From assembly GCA_036785325.1 (NCBI GenBank), contig JAXIVH010000080.1, positions 448,071 to 512,070 on the forward strand: a stretch of DNA of 64,000 bases, read 5' to 3'. Positions 44,307-55,689 of the stretch are shown piece after piece. The notes under the pieces are model-generated. The model worked only from the letters and a program-made list of their open reading frames with translations, made no database searches and had not been told where the DNA came from. The stretch's first letter is position 1. Every line of letters begins with the position of its first letter. The position numbers were made by a program, and so were the translations under genes. Origin of the DNA: Urophycis tenuis. Its lineage: Eukaryota > Chordata > Actinopteri > Gadiformes > Phycidae.

Positions 44307-45349
44307 GAATCAACAGAGTGTGCAGAGCTAGCACAATACATGCAGAGTCCCTGTAGTCTCCGGTACCCACGCTCTGCAGGAGTCAAGCGAGCTCGACCCA
44401 ACTGCATAGGCTCCTCTTCACCAGCAGAAGTTGAAGGAACAGAGGAGACTCGGACAGGCCGATTAAGACTCACTGGAGGTGGGGGGAGTGGCCTGGATGC
44501 AGTACGACTCTGGTAAGCCCTCTCTTGCTTACGCTCCCGGTGACGTTCATCCAGAGAAATGGAAAGGGAGATGAGCTGGTTCAAGGTAGTGGGCTTATCT
44601 CTACCAGCTAAGGCGTCCTTCACAGGCTCTGCCAAGCCGCGCCGGAAAGCACTGAATAACGCGGCCTCATTCCATTGGCAGCGGGCTGCAAGAATGCGAA
44701 ACTCTGTGGCATACTCTGCCACGGAGACCAAACCCTGCTGGAGGGTAGAAAGGGCTGAATCGGCATCCTGCCCATGAACATCATGATCGAAAACAGTCTT
44801 AAATTCCTGGATGAAAGCTGCATAGTCTTGCATATAGGGTGCAGAGCCCTCTCGACTAGCCATTACCCACCGGCGAGCCTGCCCTGTGGTCAGATTAGCA
44901 ATGTAAGCTATGCGAGCAGTGGCAGTGGAATACATACTAGGTTGTAGCTCAAAAACGTACTCACACTGCATGAGAAATTCCCGACAGAGAGTGAATGACC
45001 CATCATAAAGAGCCGGGGCAACAAGATGGGGCTCCCGAGGCGGCGTCGTGTCTGGCTCGGGGACTGAGTTGGACCCGGACGCCGAAACTGGACGACCCGA
45101 GGGCGGAGGACCCGAGGGTGGAGAGACCTGTGCTCTGAGGGCGGCGATCTGGTCAGTGAGGGCCTGGACTGCGGAAGCGAGTTGGCTGACCTGGGCCTGT
45201 TGTGCAGAGGCCTGTTGAGAGCTCGCAACCTTTTGGAGGTCGTTCTTCATAGTTGAAATAACAGTAGAGGCTTCCAATAGCAGTCGAGAGTGTTGCGCTA
45301 ACGTCTCCTGGGCCTGAAGCGGATCGAGGGGCGGAGTCTTCCCTGTCAT
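44228..45349 (-). CDS. gag: Gypsy Gag polyprotein
   Basis: 373 residues from MTGKTPPLD. The N-terminal half includes a coiled-coil stretch rich in Gln/Ala. The middle has the Gag capsid-like domain around FDGS-type wording (here ALYDGSF, LQQGLVSVAEYATEFR). A zinc knuckle CMYCASSAHSVDSC (C-x2-C-x4-H-x4-C; residues 336-349) is near the C-terminus. The start is the first Met after the 5' LTR. Its end overlaps the pol frame by 79 bp, and pol is in the -1 frame, which suggests programmed -1 frameshifting as in related chromoviruses. Confidence 0.9.
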   Translation of the reverse strand: MTGKTPPLDPLQAQETLAQHSRLLLEASTVISTMKNDLQKVASSQQASAQQAQVSQLASAVQALTDQIAALRAQVSPPSGPPPSGRPVSASGSNSVPEPDTTPPREPHLVAPALYDGSFTLCREFLMQCEYVFELQPSMYSTATARIAYIANLTTGQARRWVMASREGSAPYMQDYAAFIQEFKTVFDHDVHGQDADSALSTLQQGLVSVAEYATEFRILAARCQWNEAALFSAFRRGLAEPVKDALAGRDKPTTLNQLISLSISLDERHRERKQERAYQSRTASRPLPPPPVSLNRPVRVSSVPSTSAGEEEPMQLGRARLTPAERGYRRLQGLCMYCASSAHSVDSCPILPSRAPSAQQPKDRAHPLGGSE

Positions 45350-45379
45350 GCTGGCTGGGTCCGTTTGGCCAGAGCTTAC

Positions 45380-45731
45380 TGTTACGGCTGGTGATTTTGA
45401 CCCAAGTGCACAGCAATGAGGAGACGTAGGTTCAGGTAACGCCCGTGGGCGTATTTATTGATAGTCTGTGTGGGGATAGGAGTAGGTGAGTCTAGGTGGC
45501 TCCGCAGGTTGGCTCAGCTGAACTGGGATCTCCAGAGACATACGTGTTGACAGGTGAAGCTCTGGCGTAGAGTGAAGTGCAGACTGGGCTTTTGTACTGG
45601 CAGCAGTTGATTGTGGATGGCAGACAGGTGCGGAGATTGGTGAGGGAGAGCAGGTGTGCTGAGCTGAGCCATGGAGCAGTCAGTGAAGGGGGAGGGGTGG
45701 ATGTGAAGGTGAAGAGGAGCGAGCCGTAACA
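45380..45731 (-). repeat. 5' LTR of the Gypsy element
   Basis: 352 bp, upstream of gag on the minus strand; identical to the 3' LTR except for one seen substitution. A primer-binding site should follow inside 45379; TGGCCAAACGGACCC lies eight bases in, but the tRNA was not identified. Confidence 0.95.
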
Positions 45732-46099
45732 AGGTAAATCAAGTTCTAATAATTAGGTCAATCCATAAGCAGTTTTAACAATAATGACGTACAGTAAGTG
45801 GATAAATTATGGGTAATTATGGAATTACACATACCTTTGGCACAAACTCACTATGTACTTCAAGTGCCTCTAAAAAGATACACCTGAAGCGGGTTTTCAT
45901 CATCCCAAAGGCACGCTCAACAATTGAGCGGGCCCGAGAGTGATGAGTATTGAACCTTTGCTCTGCCATGCCTCTGAGTGGCCGATTATAAGGTGTGATA
46001 AGCGCCATGGGCTCTAAAAGACATGGGTAACCACCATCACCTAAGATAAAATATCCTGGTGGGGGGTAATTGCCAGAAAGGTAAATGAAACTGTTCCTG

Positions 46100-48853
46100 A
46101 AGCCTAGTTTATACTCCTGCGTAAAGTGCCGTACGTCGGTTACGGAGAGCCTGACGGAGAGCCTCTCCGTCGTCTCCGTCGGCCTGAAATATTTTTAAAG
46201 GATCCGTCACTCCGTCAACGCACAACGGAGACCGCAAGGGCTGCGATTGGTCCTCTAAACACGTCATTTACACATGAATGACTCACAATGAATCACATTC
46301 TATCGCTATCGACTTCTATCACAACGTGAACACTGGCAGCGCCATTTATGTATATACACTATATATACGCTAGATATATACGCTACATATATATATACGC
46401 TTTACTATATGGACGCATAAAGCTCCAAAATGCAAGCCGACCTACTTGAACTTGTGAAACTTAAAAGAGACGGTGGCAAATTGCTCTAAATTGTTGTAAA
46501 TAGTTTTTTTTTTTTTAGTTTGTGTACGGTTTTTACTTTTAAAAGCATTTCATTTTAGTGTATCCCCTTTTCTATTTAATAATTGATCCACTCTTAACTA
46601 TTTTTTCCTTTTGTACTTATTTACTTGCGTGAATGACAGGGTCTCTGTCATCACAGACTACATCAAATTCTGTATAGGCACTACAATCCCATCCAAGACA
46701 GTTAGGATACATTCCAATTCCAAACCCTGGATTACTCTGCAAATCATACAGTGCATGAAGGAAAAACACAAATCCTTCAGGCAAAAGGACTGGGTCAGCC
46801 TCAAGGCAGCAAACAGGAACCTAAGGAACACGGTTTTTAAAGCCAAACTGGACTATAAAAACAAACTTGAAACTGAATTCAGCACCATGAACACCAAGCA
46901 AGCTTTTCAGAAGGTGAATATCTTGGCAGAACGTAAACCCAAACCAACATGCACAGTCAGCGATCCAGAAACCTTCACCAAAGAGCTGAAAACATTCTTC
47001 ACCCGTCACGACAACCAGGATTTCTCATCAGGTTTTGTTGAGAGCCCTCCCACCAATAGACCCCGAAGAACCGGCCCCCTTCACAGAGCAGGAGGTACGG
47101 CACCAGCTCAGCCGCTGTAAGCCTGGCAAAGCCCCAGGACCTGATGGCATCTGAGCCAGGGTGCTTAAAACTTGTGCCATGGAGCTCTCTCCAATACTGC
47201 ACTCACTCTTCTGCCAATCTTACCGGACTGCCACAATACCCACTCTATGGAAAACCGCCACCATAATCCCTGTACCAAAAAAACCCAGACCCACAGAACC
47301 CAACCACTATCGCCCCATAGCCTTTAACATCCATCCTAATGAAATGCCTAGAAAGACTACTGCTGAACATCATCCTTCCACTTGTCTCCCCACACCTGGA
47401 ACCCCTCCAATTTGCCTACAAGGCAAAAAGAGGCACAGAGGATGCTGTGGCCTGCCTGCTGCATCTCCTCCTTCAGCACCTAGACTCCCCAGGCAATTTT
47501 GCCAGGATCCTTTTCATTGACTTCAGCTCTGCCTTTGATTCCCTGCATAAACACCTGCTGATCCAGAAACTACACCACTTCAATATCCCTCCCCAGCTGA
47601 TCCACCTCACCCACAACTTCCTGACCGATAGACTGCAAGCAGTTAGAGTGGGCCCACCCACATCCCCTGTACTCACCATCAACACCGGGGTACCCCAGGG
47701 GTGTGTGTTGAGCCCTTTCCTGTTCACTCTCTACACCAACGACTGCCTTAGCATCTCACCCACCACATCATATCTGAAATATTCTGACGACACAGCCATC
47801 CTCTCACTCCTCTCAGACAACCAATCCACTCTGGACTATCACAACACAGTCACTCACTTCGCCAACTGGTGCACACACAACCATCTCCAAATCAATGTCA
47901 ACAAAACAAAGGAACTATTCTTCAACCCCCCGTCACCCCAGCACCCCGCCATCATAAACACCCTGACAGTCGAGACAGTAAACACCTTCAAATACTTAGG
48001 AATAACTCTGGACAATAAACTCACCTTTGACCAGCACACCACGGACATCCAAAAAAGAAGCCAACAAAGACTGTCTGCCATCCGGAAACTCAAAGGTCTG
48101 TACGTTGCACCTCACCTCCTGTTGTTACTCTATCAAAGCATCATCCAACCCATCCTTCTGTACTGCTCCACATGCTTCTTCACCATGCTCTCTGTCTCCA
48201 ATCGGACCAAACTCACACGCATCACAAACACAGCCGCTAAAATCATAGGTCTCCCCACACCCAACCTCACAGAGCTAAACAAAAAATCCATCAACCGCCT
48301 AGCAAACTCAATAGTCCAAGACACCACTCACCCACTGCACCAATACATCACCCCGTTACCCTCAGGGCGAAGATACAGAACAATCAAGTTCAGGAGGGCC
48401 CGCCTAGGAAAAAGCCTGATCCCTGCGGCCATAACGGCCCTAAACAGCAGGCCCCGTTGATCTGTCTGTCTGATGAATGTCTGTCCACTGTCTCACTGTG
48501 TCGTCATGTATGTTACCACCGGTGTTATGTTGTGTTGTATTTTTGTATGCTGTCACTGCTATATTTATAACCACTGTTGTCGTGTAACCACCGCCGTTGT
48601 CTGTTGTCTGTCCCACTGTTTTGTCACATAATGTGCAGTCTGTGAAGACAATTTTCCCCACGGGGACAAATAAATCAAATCAAATCAAATCAAATCAAGT
48701 CATGGCCAGTCTTCGTAGCGACCCCTACTGGTCAAGCGGGAAATTGCATTGCGTATCCGTCACCACGACGGAGAACTATGAAGGCTCGAGGGGTCTCCGT
48801 AGTTACGCAGTCGGATTACGGATTACGCAGTCGGAGAAGTATAAACTAGGCTT
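46100..48853. mobile_element. TIR element interrupting Harbinger exon 2, carrying a LINE
   Basis: AAGCCTAGTTTATACTCCTG at the left and its inverted form CGGAGAAGTATAAACTAGGC at the right delimit the element. It splits Harbinger exon 2 between HDSRIL and RNSFIYL. Both ends continue into GACGGAG/CTCCGT-rich subterminal repeats. The target duplication could not be resolved, but removing the element restores exon continuity. Confidence 0.8.
46633..48696 (+). pseudogene. 5'-truncated L2/jockey-type LINE inside the TIR element
   Basis: The translation starts in the post-endonuclease linker (DYIKFCIGTTIPSKTV, HSNSKPWITLQI). The RT has KAPGPDGI followed by a stop, then RPIA, LFIDFSSAFDSL, VPQGCVLSPFLF and the catalytic site YSDD (usually YADD). 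The C-terminus has FKYLGITLDNKL and LPSGRRYRTIKFRRARLG. A frameshift near 47070, a TGA near 47151 and a shift near 47320 break the frame; the last 373 codons (47339-48460) stay open. The 3' UTR ends in an AAATC repeat (48668-48694), a hallmark of L2-type LINEs. Confidence 0.85.
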
Positions 48854-49439
48854 TAGGATACGCGAGTCATGTACACTTCCTGGGAACCCCATATAAGTAT
48901 CAATGAATCGGCCCCGATGGTCACAGACTGCCTGCAACACCATTGAAGGGTACAGCTTCCTGTTTTGGTAGTCTTGACCATCGGGGCCGTCAGGATACTT
49001 AATTCTGATGTGGCACCCATCGATGGCCCCAGCTGCTTTGGAGAAGGCAGGGTGCCCTGCCAGTTGGGCAAACCCTTCCCCCATGGCTCGGAGCTCCTCC
49101 TCACTTTGGGGCAGCCTAATGAATTTTCCCCTGACAGCCACCACCTCCTCAGCAATGCTGTGCACCATCCTGTGGATTGTTGTAATCGGTATGCCAAATA
49201 CCCTGGAGACCACCCGATAGGCTGACCCGGTAGCTATCCAGAACAGGAATACCAGGGTCTCCAATGTTGGCCCCCAACCGTACTGCCGCTCTGTTTGGAG
49301 GACCCCCCAGGAGGACCTGGATTGCCTGTCGGCCTAGCCTAAAGTCAGGGTGGGTGTCCTCTCCATGAAAGTATCTCTGCAGCAACGGAACGGTCACATT
49401 AATTTGGCAGGAATGCCTGGCCTGCAACAACATAATTGA

Positions 49440-49998
49440 GTGCTTTTACTCTGCAATATTGTTACTGTACATAATTACTTTCATAATGTGTCTCATAGTT
49501 GAGTGTGTAGGTGTATAGATAATAAAAATATCTTGAAAGTGAACTGGTACACGGGGGATAGAGTAAATATAGATAGGTATATATATATATATAATTCTTA
49601 ACCTTATGTGTGTTCATGCATGCAGTAGCCTATTATTTGATATGTTTGGCATAAGAATAGCATTGTCATAACAGTAGCCTTCTCCCTCCTAGGGCAATAA
49701 AAGTTGTATGGAAATAGTGACAAGGGGGGCGTTCACATAGAGGGATTAAAACGTGTGACACGTGGCGTGGTAGTGCTGTCAGAAAAATGAGCGCCGCCGC
49801 TAATTGTCTATTTTGTCAGCAAAATGTGCACAAACGTATGAAGCATAAACGTTGCATTTGATAAACTATCAGCTAGACCACACAGTTCTTCATTAGCATA
49901 GAGGAATAACATATAAGCCTAAAACAAAATACTTTGCCCTAATAAACAATTATGAGAAGAAGCTATTCTTAATGCAACAACTAAATTAGATCACATAC
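49440..49998 (-). other. Intron 1 of the Harbinger gene
   Basis: The GT donor at 49998 and AG acceptor at 49422-49423 bound 577 bp of AT-rich DNA with a short TATA run (49578-49592). No other feature is seen. Confidence 0.6.
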
Positions 49999-51674
49999 CT
50001 CGCCGTTTTGGTTGCAGAGACGCCGACAATACAACAATCTCCTCCTCCGCTGTACAATCCGCCGATTTTGCACCTCGGCATCCTCCTCCAGCTCGCACCA
50101 CATCAAATAAAAAAGAAACAGCTCGACAGCAACCGCATCCATTCTTTTTATTTTCTTCGAAAGAAACGCTCAGAATAAAAGCGGAAGCGCAGTATAAAAA
50201 GCGGAAGCGCTCCACACACTAGGAAGTCGTTCCAAACTCCGAACGTTCACGAATGCTAGGCAGCACTCCAGCCTCGTCTTCCAAGAACGCTCCATAGATC
50301 GCGACTCACAAGGAAGTGCTCTAGCGAGTCGCAGCCTCCAGTTCGGAACACGACCTCCCAAATCCTAGACGCGCGTCGAGGCGACGCAATCCCAACGCAG
50401 CGGCGTTGGCTGTGATTGGTCCGCGAATAACGAGCCTTGAGGCGTGGCCCATTTCGCTCGAACTCTTCTTCAGTGAGGTACGTATATTACCTTTGGTGGC
50501 ATTTAGTCTAAAGACAGGAATGCATAGCTAACCAAATGCTTATTAACTTTTTGCAGTTTGGTACAACCGGCTTGACTGAGTCCAGGAAGACACGATTGAC
50601 AGGGAGCGGAACACTACGGTATGTGTAAAGCTATTTACTGCGATAGTAGCTATGCTGCTAATGAAGTTGCTAATACATTCGATAGCATGGACCGCCATGT
50701 CCATGTGACCATGTCCGATATCCAAATGGTCACTTGATCGCCGTTACTAACATTACCGTAGGGATAGACAGATGATAGCTAGCTGCTTTAAGGGGTCTCG
50801 CCAATTTGTATTTATTTTAATATGTCCATTAATCGTGTTATTATGTCATTTGACATGCCGACGTTTAGCTAGTGAAATTGTTTGTGTTATTTCACCATTG
50901 AAGTTTGGACAGCCTAGCGGCTACATGCTAGTGGCCATAGCTACTCTAGCACGTGTGTAGTTGCTACCATAGACATCCTATCTCATAGACGCAACATTGA
51001 GCGCTACTGCCCACTGGGCTGACGAGACGCGGGGCCGCCATCTTGGAGTGGTGATCCGCCCCCCTCAGTGTAATTCATTTGACAGGAGAAATGAACTGTC
51101 AGCGCATTTAATTAATCTTACCTCACTGAATACCAGTGGCGGACTGGCACCGAAAAGAGGCCCTGGCAATTTTGACAGAGCGAGGCCACATTTGTCTTCT
51201 CAGGTCACTAAAAATTAAGTTTTTATTTTTCCTGTAAATTACGGAAAAAAAAGTCATTATTATTATTTAGTTTAGTAGGCCTATTATTTTTCAGAGTTAA
51301 AGCAAAACGCCACCGCTTGTCCATACTGAACTACGTTCTTCCCTGATCTTAGATAAGTTGATACATACCTCTCTCGCTTTCGTGCGTGCACTCGATCGCT
51401 CTGGCGTGTAGCACTACTTCGATAGCATGTAGCTTGGCCCAGTATATTCCATAGGATCATAATGGGGGTGAAGTTAGAAGCGACCAAGCACTTCCAGGTT
51501 TTCCCTATTTAAATACATTTACCTGAGTAGTTACACGACCCAAGTATGGTTACTCAAAATGAAACATGGCAATTTTCTAAGCGGATAAAAAAAGGATAAC
51601 TAATGTATGGTGAAATATGATATTTCAATGATGATTACTATGTATGCATACTGACCTAACCTTAAGAGCTCGCA

Positions 51675-51815
51675 TATAATCTAATCTTGTTTAGGTAAAT
51701 CTATTCATTGTTTATTGTCTATAGTCAGGTTTTTATTGCACTCATCTATCCCCTTGTACTGCTGGTCACTGTGAATTTCTCCTAAGGGATTAATAAAGGA
51801 ATATCTTATCTTATA
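51675..51815 (+). repeat. LINE 3' tail inside the foldback element
   Basis: The same tail as at 27950-28105, ending GGATTAATAAAGGAATATCT. Confidence 0.7.
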
Positions 51816-51880
51816 ACACCTGGGAGTACTTTGACGTCGGCGCAGTAATATCATCACTCCTAAAAGATCCTCACCCCCTA

Positions 51881-51980
51881 TTACTTCCATCAATAGAACC
51901 AACGTGACTTGCAGGCCATTGCCTGCACTACCTGTAGTAGTTGAAGTAAAAAGTCACGTTGGTTCTATTGACGGAAGTAA
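51881..51980. mobile_element. 100-bp hairpin MITE
   Basis: TTACTTCCATCAATAGAACC...AACGTGACTT and its inverted copy, with one mismatch, leave a 40-bp loop (30-bp arms). The loop sequence CACTACCTGTAGTAG recurs at 16711. Confidence 0.75.
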
Positions 51981-52245
51981 CAAGTAAATAGAGAAAACTT
52001 GCTTCTAACTTCACCCCCGTTTGGATCCTAAGGAATATACTGGGCCAAGCTACATGCTATCGAAGTAGCGCTGCGCGCCAGAGTGATCGAGTCCACACAC
52101 GAAAGTGAGAGGGGTATGTATCATATCGTCTAAGATCAGGGAAGAACGTAGACAAACGGTAGTGTTTTGCTTTAACAGGCCGTTTTGTTTGTTTGCTTTT
52201 TTCCTTTTTTTTTTTTTTAAATTATTTTTATTTATTCATTTATCG

Positions 52246-52480
52246 ATTTGCGGCCGCCTATCGACGAAGCCGCTCCACTTTATTTATTTATTTAGCCTAT
52301 TTATTCATTTATTTAGTTATTTACGGCCGTGGCCGCCTATTGATGCAGCCGCTCTGCTCCACTTTATTTATTTATTTAGCCTATTTATTCATTTATTTAG
52401 TTATTTACGGCTGTGGCCGCCTATTGATGCAGCTGCTCTGCTCCACTTTATTCATTTATTTAGCCTATTTATTTATGTGT
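52246..52480. repeat. 84-bp tandem repeat, about 2.7 copies
   Basis: TTTATTTAGCCTATTTATTC and GGCCGCCTATTGATGCAGC recur with a constant 84-bp spacing (GCCTAT at 52295, 52379 and 52463). It explains the repetitive hydrophobic reading frames here, which are not genes. Confidence 0.85.
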
Positions 52481-52565
52481 GATGCGGCTGAGCGGCCGCA
52501 TCACCAGGCGGCCACAGTGGTATTTGCCCACGTTGCCCAATGGCCAGTCCGTCCCTGCTGAATAC

Positions 52566-53479
52566 CATTGATTTTCACACGTTTTTTTGTAATACGTGTA
52601 GCTATGATAAAGGACACATGTTTTGGCGTGTTTTATTATTCATAGTTGGCTTAACAGTAATAGAATATTATTATATGCTTTAAGTGACCAGACGTCCAAG
52701 ATCAAAACTGGGAACATAATGCCCGAGAAGGGGGAAAAAAAAGGGTCAGCTATGTTTAAATTGAAGAAACAATATGATTAGGTGATATGTATATATAGGC
52801 TACGTATATCATACATAAACAATGTATGAATACATTAGATATCTATATCTTAGGGACCTATAGACTGTATCTCTTGACTGTTTCTGCAGCAGCAAAGAGT
52901 TTATTCTGTCTTGACACTTGTATTGATATTTTGTATTAACAACATAAATTATGTTTACAGTGATTGTTTTATATGTATTTTTTTTATGAATGTCGCTTTG
53001 GAATAAAGCATCTGCCAAATAGGCTACTTAATAAACATAACATATATAAACACCTGAATGTTTTCATATCAGCTAAAACCACCAATCTGTTTCACTGGAT
53101 TCAGAATAAAACCAAGTTCTGTCTTACCCAACAATGTTAGTATTTGAATATTGTTACTTGAACGACTTATTCAGGTTACAATTATACTGTTAAGAAAGTG
53201 TTGTCTTATACTTTGCCTAAAATGAGAATGCATCATAATCAGTGGCGCCTGGTGAATTTTGGGTGGGGCTGAAAGCTTGAAAACCAAACCCCCGCAGGGG
53301 GGTCTGGGGTCATCCTCCCTCAGAAGATTATTTGTAATTTCACATACAAATGAAGCATTCTGGTGCATTCTGACAAAATAATAAAGACAAAATAGAACAT
53401 TTCCTTACAAAGACGAATGGAGCTGGAGAACTAAGTTTTCACTTAATTTATTTGCTTTGTTTATGGGAATTATACACAA
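52566..53479. other. Spacer with a hAT-like end, no gene
   Basis: AT-rich. At 53241-53310 CAGTGGCGCCTGGTGAATTT and a GGGGGGTCTGGGGTCATCC phrase look like one end of a hAT MITE; the other end was not found. Confidence 0.4.
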
Positions 53480-54330
53480 GTTAAAATTCAATTCAATTTA
53501 TAGAGCATCAAAACATTACACAACTCATGGCGCTTGACAGTGTTGAACATTTAGAGAGAGCCCATATGTAACAGGGGCGAGGAAAAACTCCCTATAATTG
53601 GAGATACATATAGGAAGAAACCTCATGCAGATCTACGACTCAAGGGCCTGACCCATCTGCCTAGGGTCAGTTACAGGGCAGTAAGGTTTGTATACATGAT
53701 AAATGAATAGGTTAGTTAGGTGTAGAGAATAGAACATGGTGTCTAGAGCCACCTGGGGTGTATGTAACAAAGATGTAGGATGGTTACATAACCAGTATGA
53801 TAATGCATGAATCCCATTTAGTGTCAGAAAGTTCAAATAGTCCAGTGTGGGGATGACTTGTCATAGCCATTGGGAATTGTCATAGGGCAGTAGTGGATCG
53901 CTAGGTAGCCCAGGCCAGGAATCCGGTCAAGGGGACAGCAACAGGTGATGGTAGGGAGTCATAGGATGGGACTTCAGGTGCGATGAGGGCCAAATACAAG
54001 GATGGCTGATGACTGGTAATGGTTTACCTCACAAGTGAGGTAAGTGGGAAGAGAGAGAGATATATAGAGTGGGTTAGGCGTGCTATAAGTTTCATGATGG
54101 TTAGTAGTAATAAGTATCAATGGTACTACAGAGTGTTACACTATAGAGAGAAAAGGCAAGAGAGGGAGAGTCGAGCGAGAGGAAGAAGAGGGAGTTGAAC
54201 GACATGACAGAGAGAAGAGGTGAGAGGGAGAAGAGGGAGTTGAACGACATGACAGAGAGAAGAGGTAAGAAGGAGAGTTGAGAGAGAGACAGAGGGAGAT
54301 ACAATATGCACACTGAAGGCATGATGCCAC
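53480..54330 (-). repeat. LINE 3' UTR, reversed
   Basis: AAATTCAATTCAATTTATAG at 53485 is a reversed LINE tail. The body contains GGAAGAAACCTCATGCAGAT and a duplicated GAGTTGAACGACATGACAGA unit (54191 and 54238). Confidence 0.55.
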
Positions 54331-54840
54331 CATAGGAAAGATAGACTAGCTATAATGTATAGCCACTGTCCATCTGATTCTCTAGTTAGCTAGCGCTAAT
54401 ACACCCCCCCCCCCCCCTACACAATCTGGACTGTGGTCCTAACTTTTACCTCTGTTGGCTTTTACAATCTTTATCTTCAACATCTATTTCAACTTTATGT
54501 TGTTCAAGTATGTCATTTCTTCACTTCATTCATTTCATTGACATTTTCATTCATTTCATTGACAAGCAATTCTATTACGGTCATACTCTTGTTTGTTAGC
54601 CTAGCTGGCTACGATTTCAGTACTCCTTCTCAACTCTGTGGTAATATAATACAACCAATAGTGCGTTAGTGTTAAATCTTACTTGTGAAAAGTAATCCCC
54701 CGATTCCTATTTTCGACGCTCCGCTCATTTGAGCAGGAATACGCTGAACACCAGCCCGGCATCCTTGTTTTCTTCTGTAGACGCTACCTGTCAACTATTG
54801 CTGTCAATGCTGCTCGCCGGCTCCTGATCACCACTCCAAT
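54331..54840. other. AT-rich interior of the 50968 element
   Basis: A run of 13 C at about 54405-54418, then CATTTCATTGACATTTTCAT repeats at 54520-54570. No gene. Confidence 0.4.
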
Positions 54841-55022
54841 ATGGCGGCCGAATTTCTCGTTTGGCAGCAGCCAATGTTGCGTCTACCTAATAGGATGTCT
54901 ATGGTTGCTACAGGCAACAAGGCGATTTGAGCGCATAGCGATTTTTTTTTCTCAGTGGGCTTCAACTAATGAATGCAGACTGCGCGAGACGGAGGCGGCA
55001 ACCTTCGCTCAGTTCGTTTTCA

Positions 55023-55689
55023 AAGTGGCCGTGTGCGATAATGGGGCTACATGAGTCGACCCCGATATTATCATATATAATTTTAACAACGTTCATTTCC
55101 GCGGAAAAACGACTCATTCATGGGAAAGTAAACATGATCAAGACACTGGTATTTGAAGTGAATATGTTGCGTTCTTCTAAAATTACAACTGTGGGTGCAT
55201 CGTAGCATCTAGGTTTTTGAAACTGGAGCTCGCGCATATGTTAGTTTGGATGTGTGTATGTATTGCAGAAATGTTCAAATCGGTTCACGTGAAACCAGCC
55301 AAACAAACGTTGAGAACTTTTTGGTTTATTAACGATGAAAGGATGACAAAATATCTTTTTTTTTTTTCTAATGTTTATGTTGGCTTTGTTTTTTGGTAGA
55401 AGCTTGGTAGCTGCCAACTGCAATCTCATAAATCAATGAACTGTAGTAGTAGTCTATGTTATAAATAATATACTTTACTTACCAACTTGGACTTGTTGTA
55501 GGGTGAAAAGGTGGTCTAGCTAAACTACAATAAATGACTAAATACTAAATTCTAAATATATACAACGATTGATAATAATAAAGATATGAAAAGTCATAGA
55601 AATCTTAACGCTAAAATATAACTACAAAAAACTTATATTAGAACAGGATAATAATAAAGTGCTGATACTAATACTAAAAACTACTGACT
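55023..55689. other. Arm B sequence without a counterpart in arm A
   Basis: 55090-55440 has short frames without recognised homology; 55440-55680 is AT-rich. No RNA gene or transposon end is seen until 55690. Confidence 0.4.

Larger units (their letters stand above)
40557..45731 (-). mobile_element. Intact Ty3/Gypsy chromovirus, 5-bp TSD AGGTA
   Basis: Two 352-bp LTRs (40557-40908, 45380-45731) start TGTTACGG and end CCGTAACA. They differ at one position that I can find (GGGAACG against GGTAACG). AGGTA flanks both ends (40552-40556, 45732-45736). A purine-rich tract (plus-strand GGACCCCCCCTCC) adjoins the downstream LTR. Gag and Pol are both open. The element lies in the last intron of the Harbinger transposase gene, same strand. 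The near identity of the LTRs indicates recent insertion. Confidence 0.95.
40238..50142 (-). pseudogene. PIF/Harbinger transposase gene, split by two insertions
   Basis: Exon 1 (50142-49999) starts MDAVAVELFLFYLMW and ends at a GT donor. Exon 2 starts after AG at 49421. It has DTHPDFRLGRQAIQ, then a shift in a run of six C (plus strand, about 49300), then LETLVFLFWIATGSAYRVVS, GAIDGCHIRIKYPD (first Asp) and HDSRIL at 48855. An inserted element separates it from the rest, 46098-45835, with LGDGGYPCLLEP (second Asp) and SIVERAFGMMKTRFR (catalytic Glu). Exon 3 (40519-40238) starts VVTACAVLHNICIG. Exon 2 to exon 3 are in phase. All DDE residues survive, but the C-run shift and the 2.75-kb exon insertion inactivate it. 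The Myb-like partner tail lies convergent at 39550-40012. Confidence 0.85.
51301..52171. mobile_element. Foldback MITE with about 200-bp inverted arms at TTAA sites
   Basis: The left end AGCAAAACGCCACCG and the right end are inverted copies that extend through TACGTTCTTCCCTGATCTTA and CACTCGATCGCTCTGGCGTG to GGGGGTGAAGTTAGAAG. TTAA flanks both ends (51297-51300, 52172-52175). A TTAA target fits piggyBac- or Kolobok-type elements. A one-armed relative lies at 26565. Confidence 0.8.
51134..52557. mobile_element. hAT element nested in the 50968 element, TSD CTGAATAC
   Basis: CAGTGGCGGACTGGC at the left and (inverted) CAGGGACGGACTGGC at the right are hAT-type TIRs. CTGAATAC flanks both sides (51126-51133, 52558-52565). 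It contains the foldback element, a LINE tail and an 84-bp tandem repeat. No coding sequence. Confidence 0.85.
50968..54903. mobile_element. 3.9-kb TIR element with 8-bp TSD GTTGCTAC (P- or hAT-like)
   Basis: The ends CATAGACATCCTATCTCATA and (inverted) CATAGACATCCTATTAGGTA, both continuing GACGCAACATTG, are imperfect TIRs of about 30 bp. GTTGCTAC flanks both ends (50960-50967, 54904-54911), and arm A has this site once, uninterrupted (33780-33787). Ends starting CA and an 8-bp duplication fit P elements, or hAT. No transposase is present; the interior is other repeats. Confidence 0.85.

Noticed and set aside
44559..45416. ORFs overlapping gag on both strands
   Set aside because: Alternate frames of gag; no independent domain.
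52105..52561. Two overlapping hydrophobic ORFs suggesting a membrane protein
   Set aside because: They come from the 84-bp tandem repeat and a T-run.
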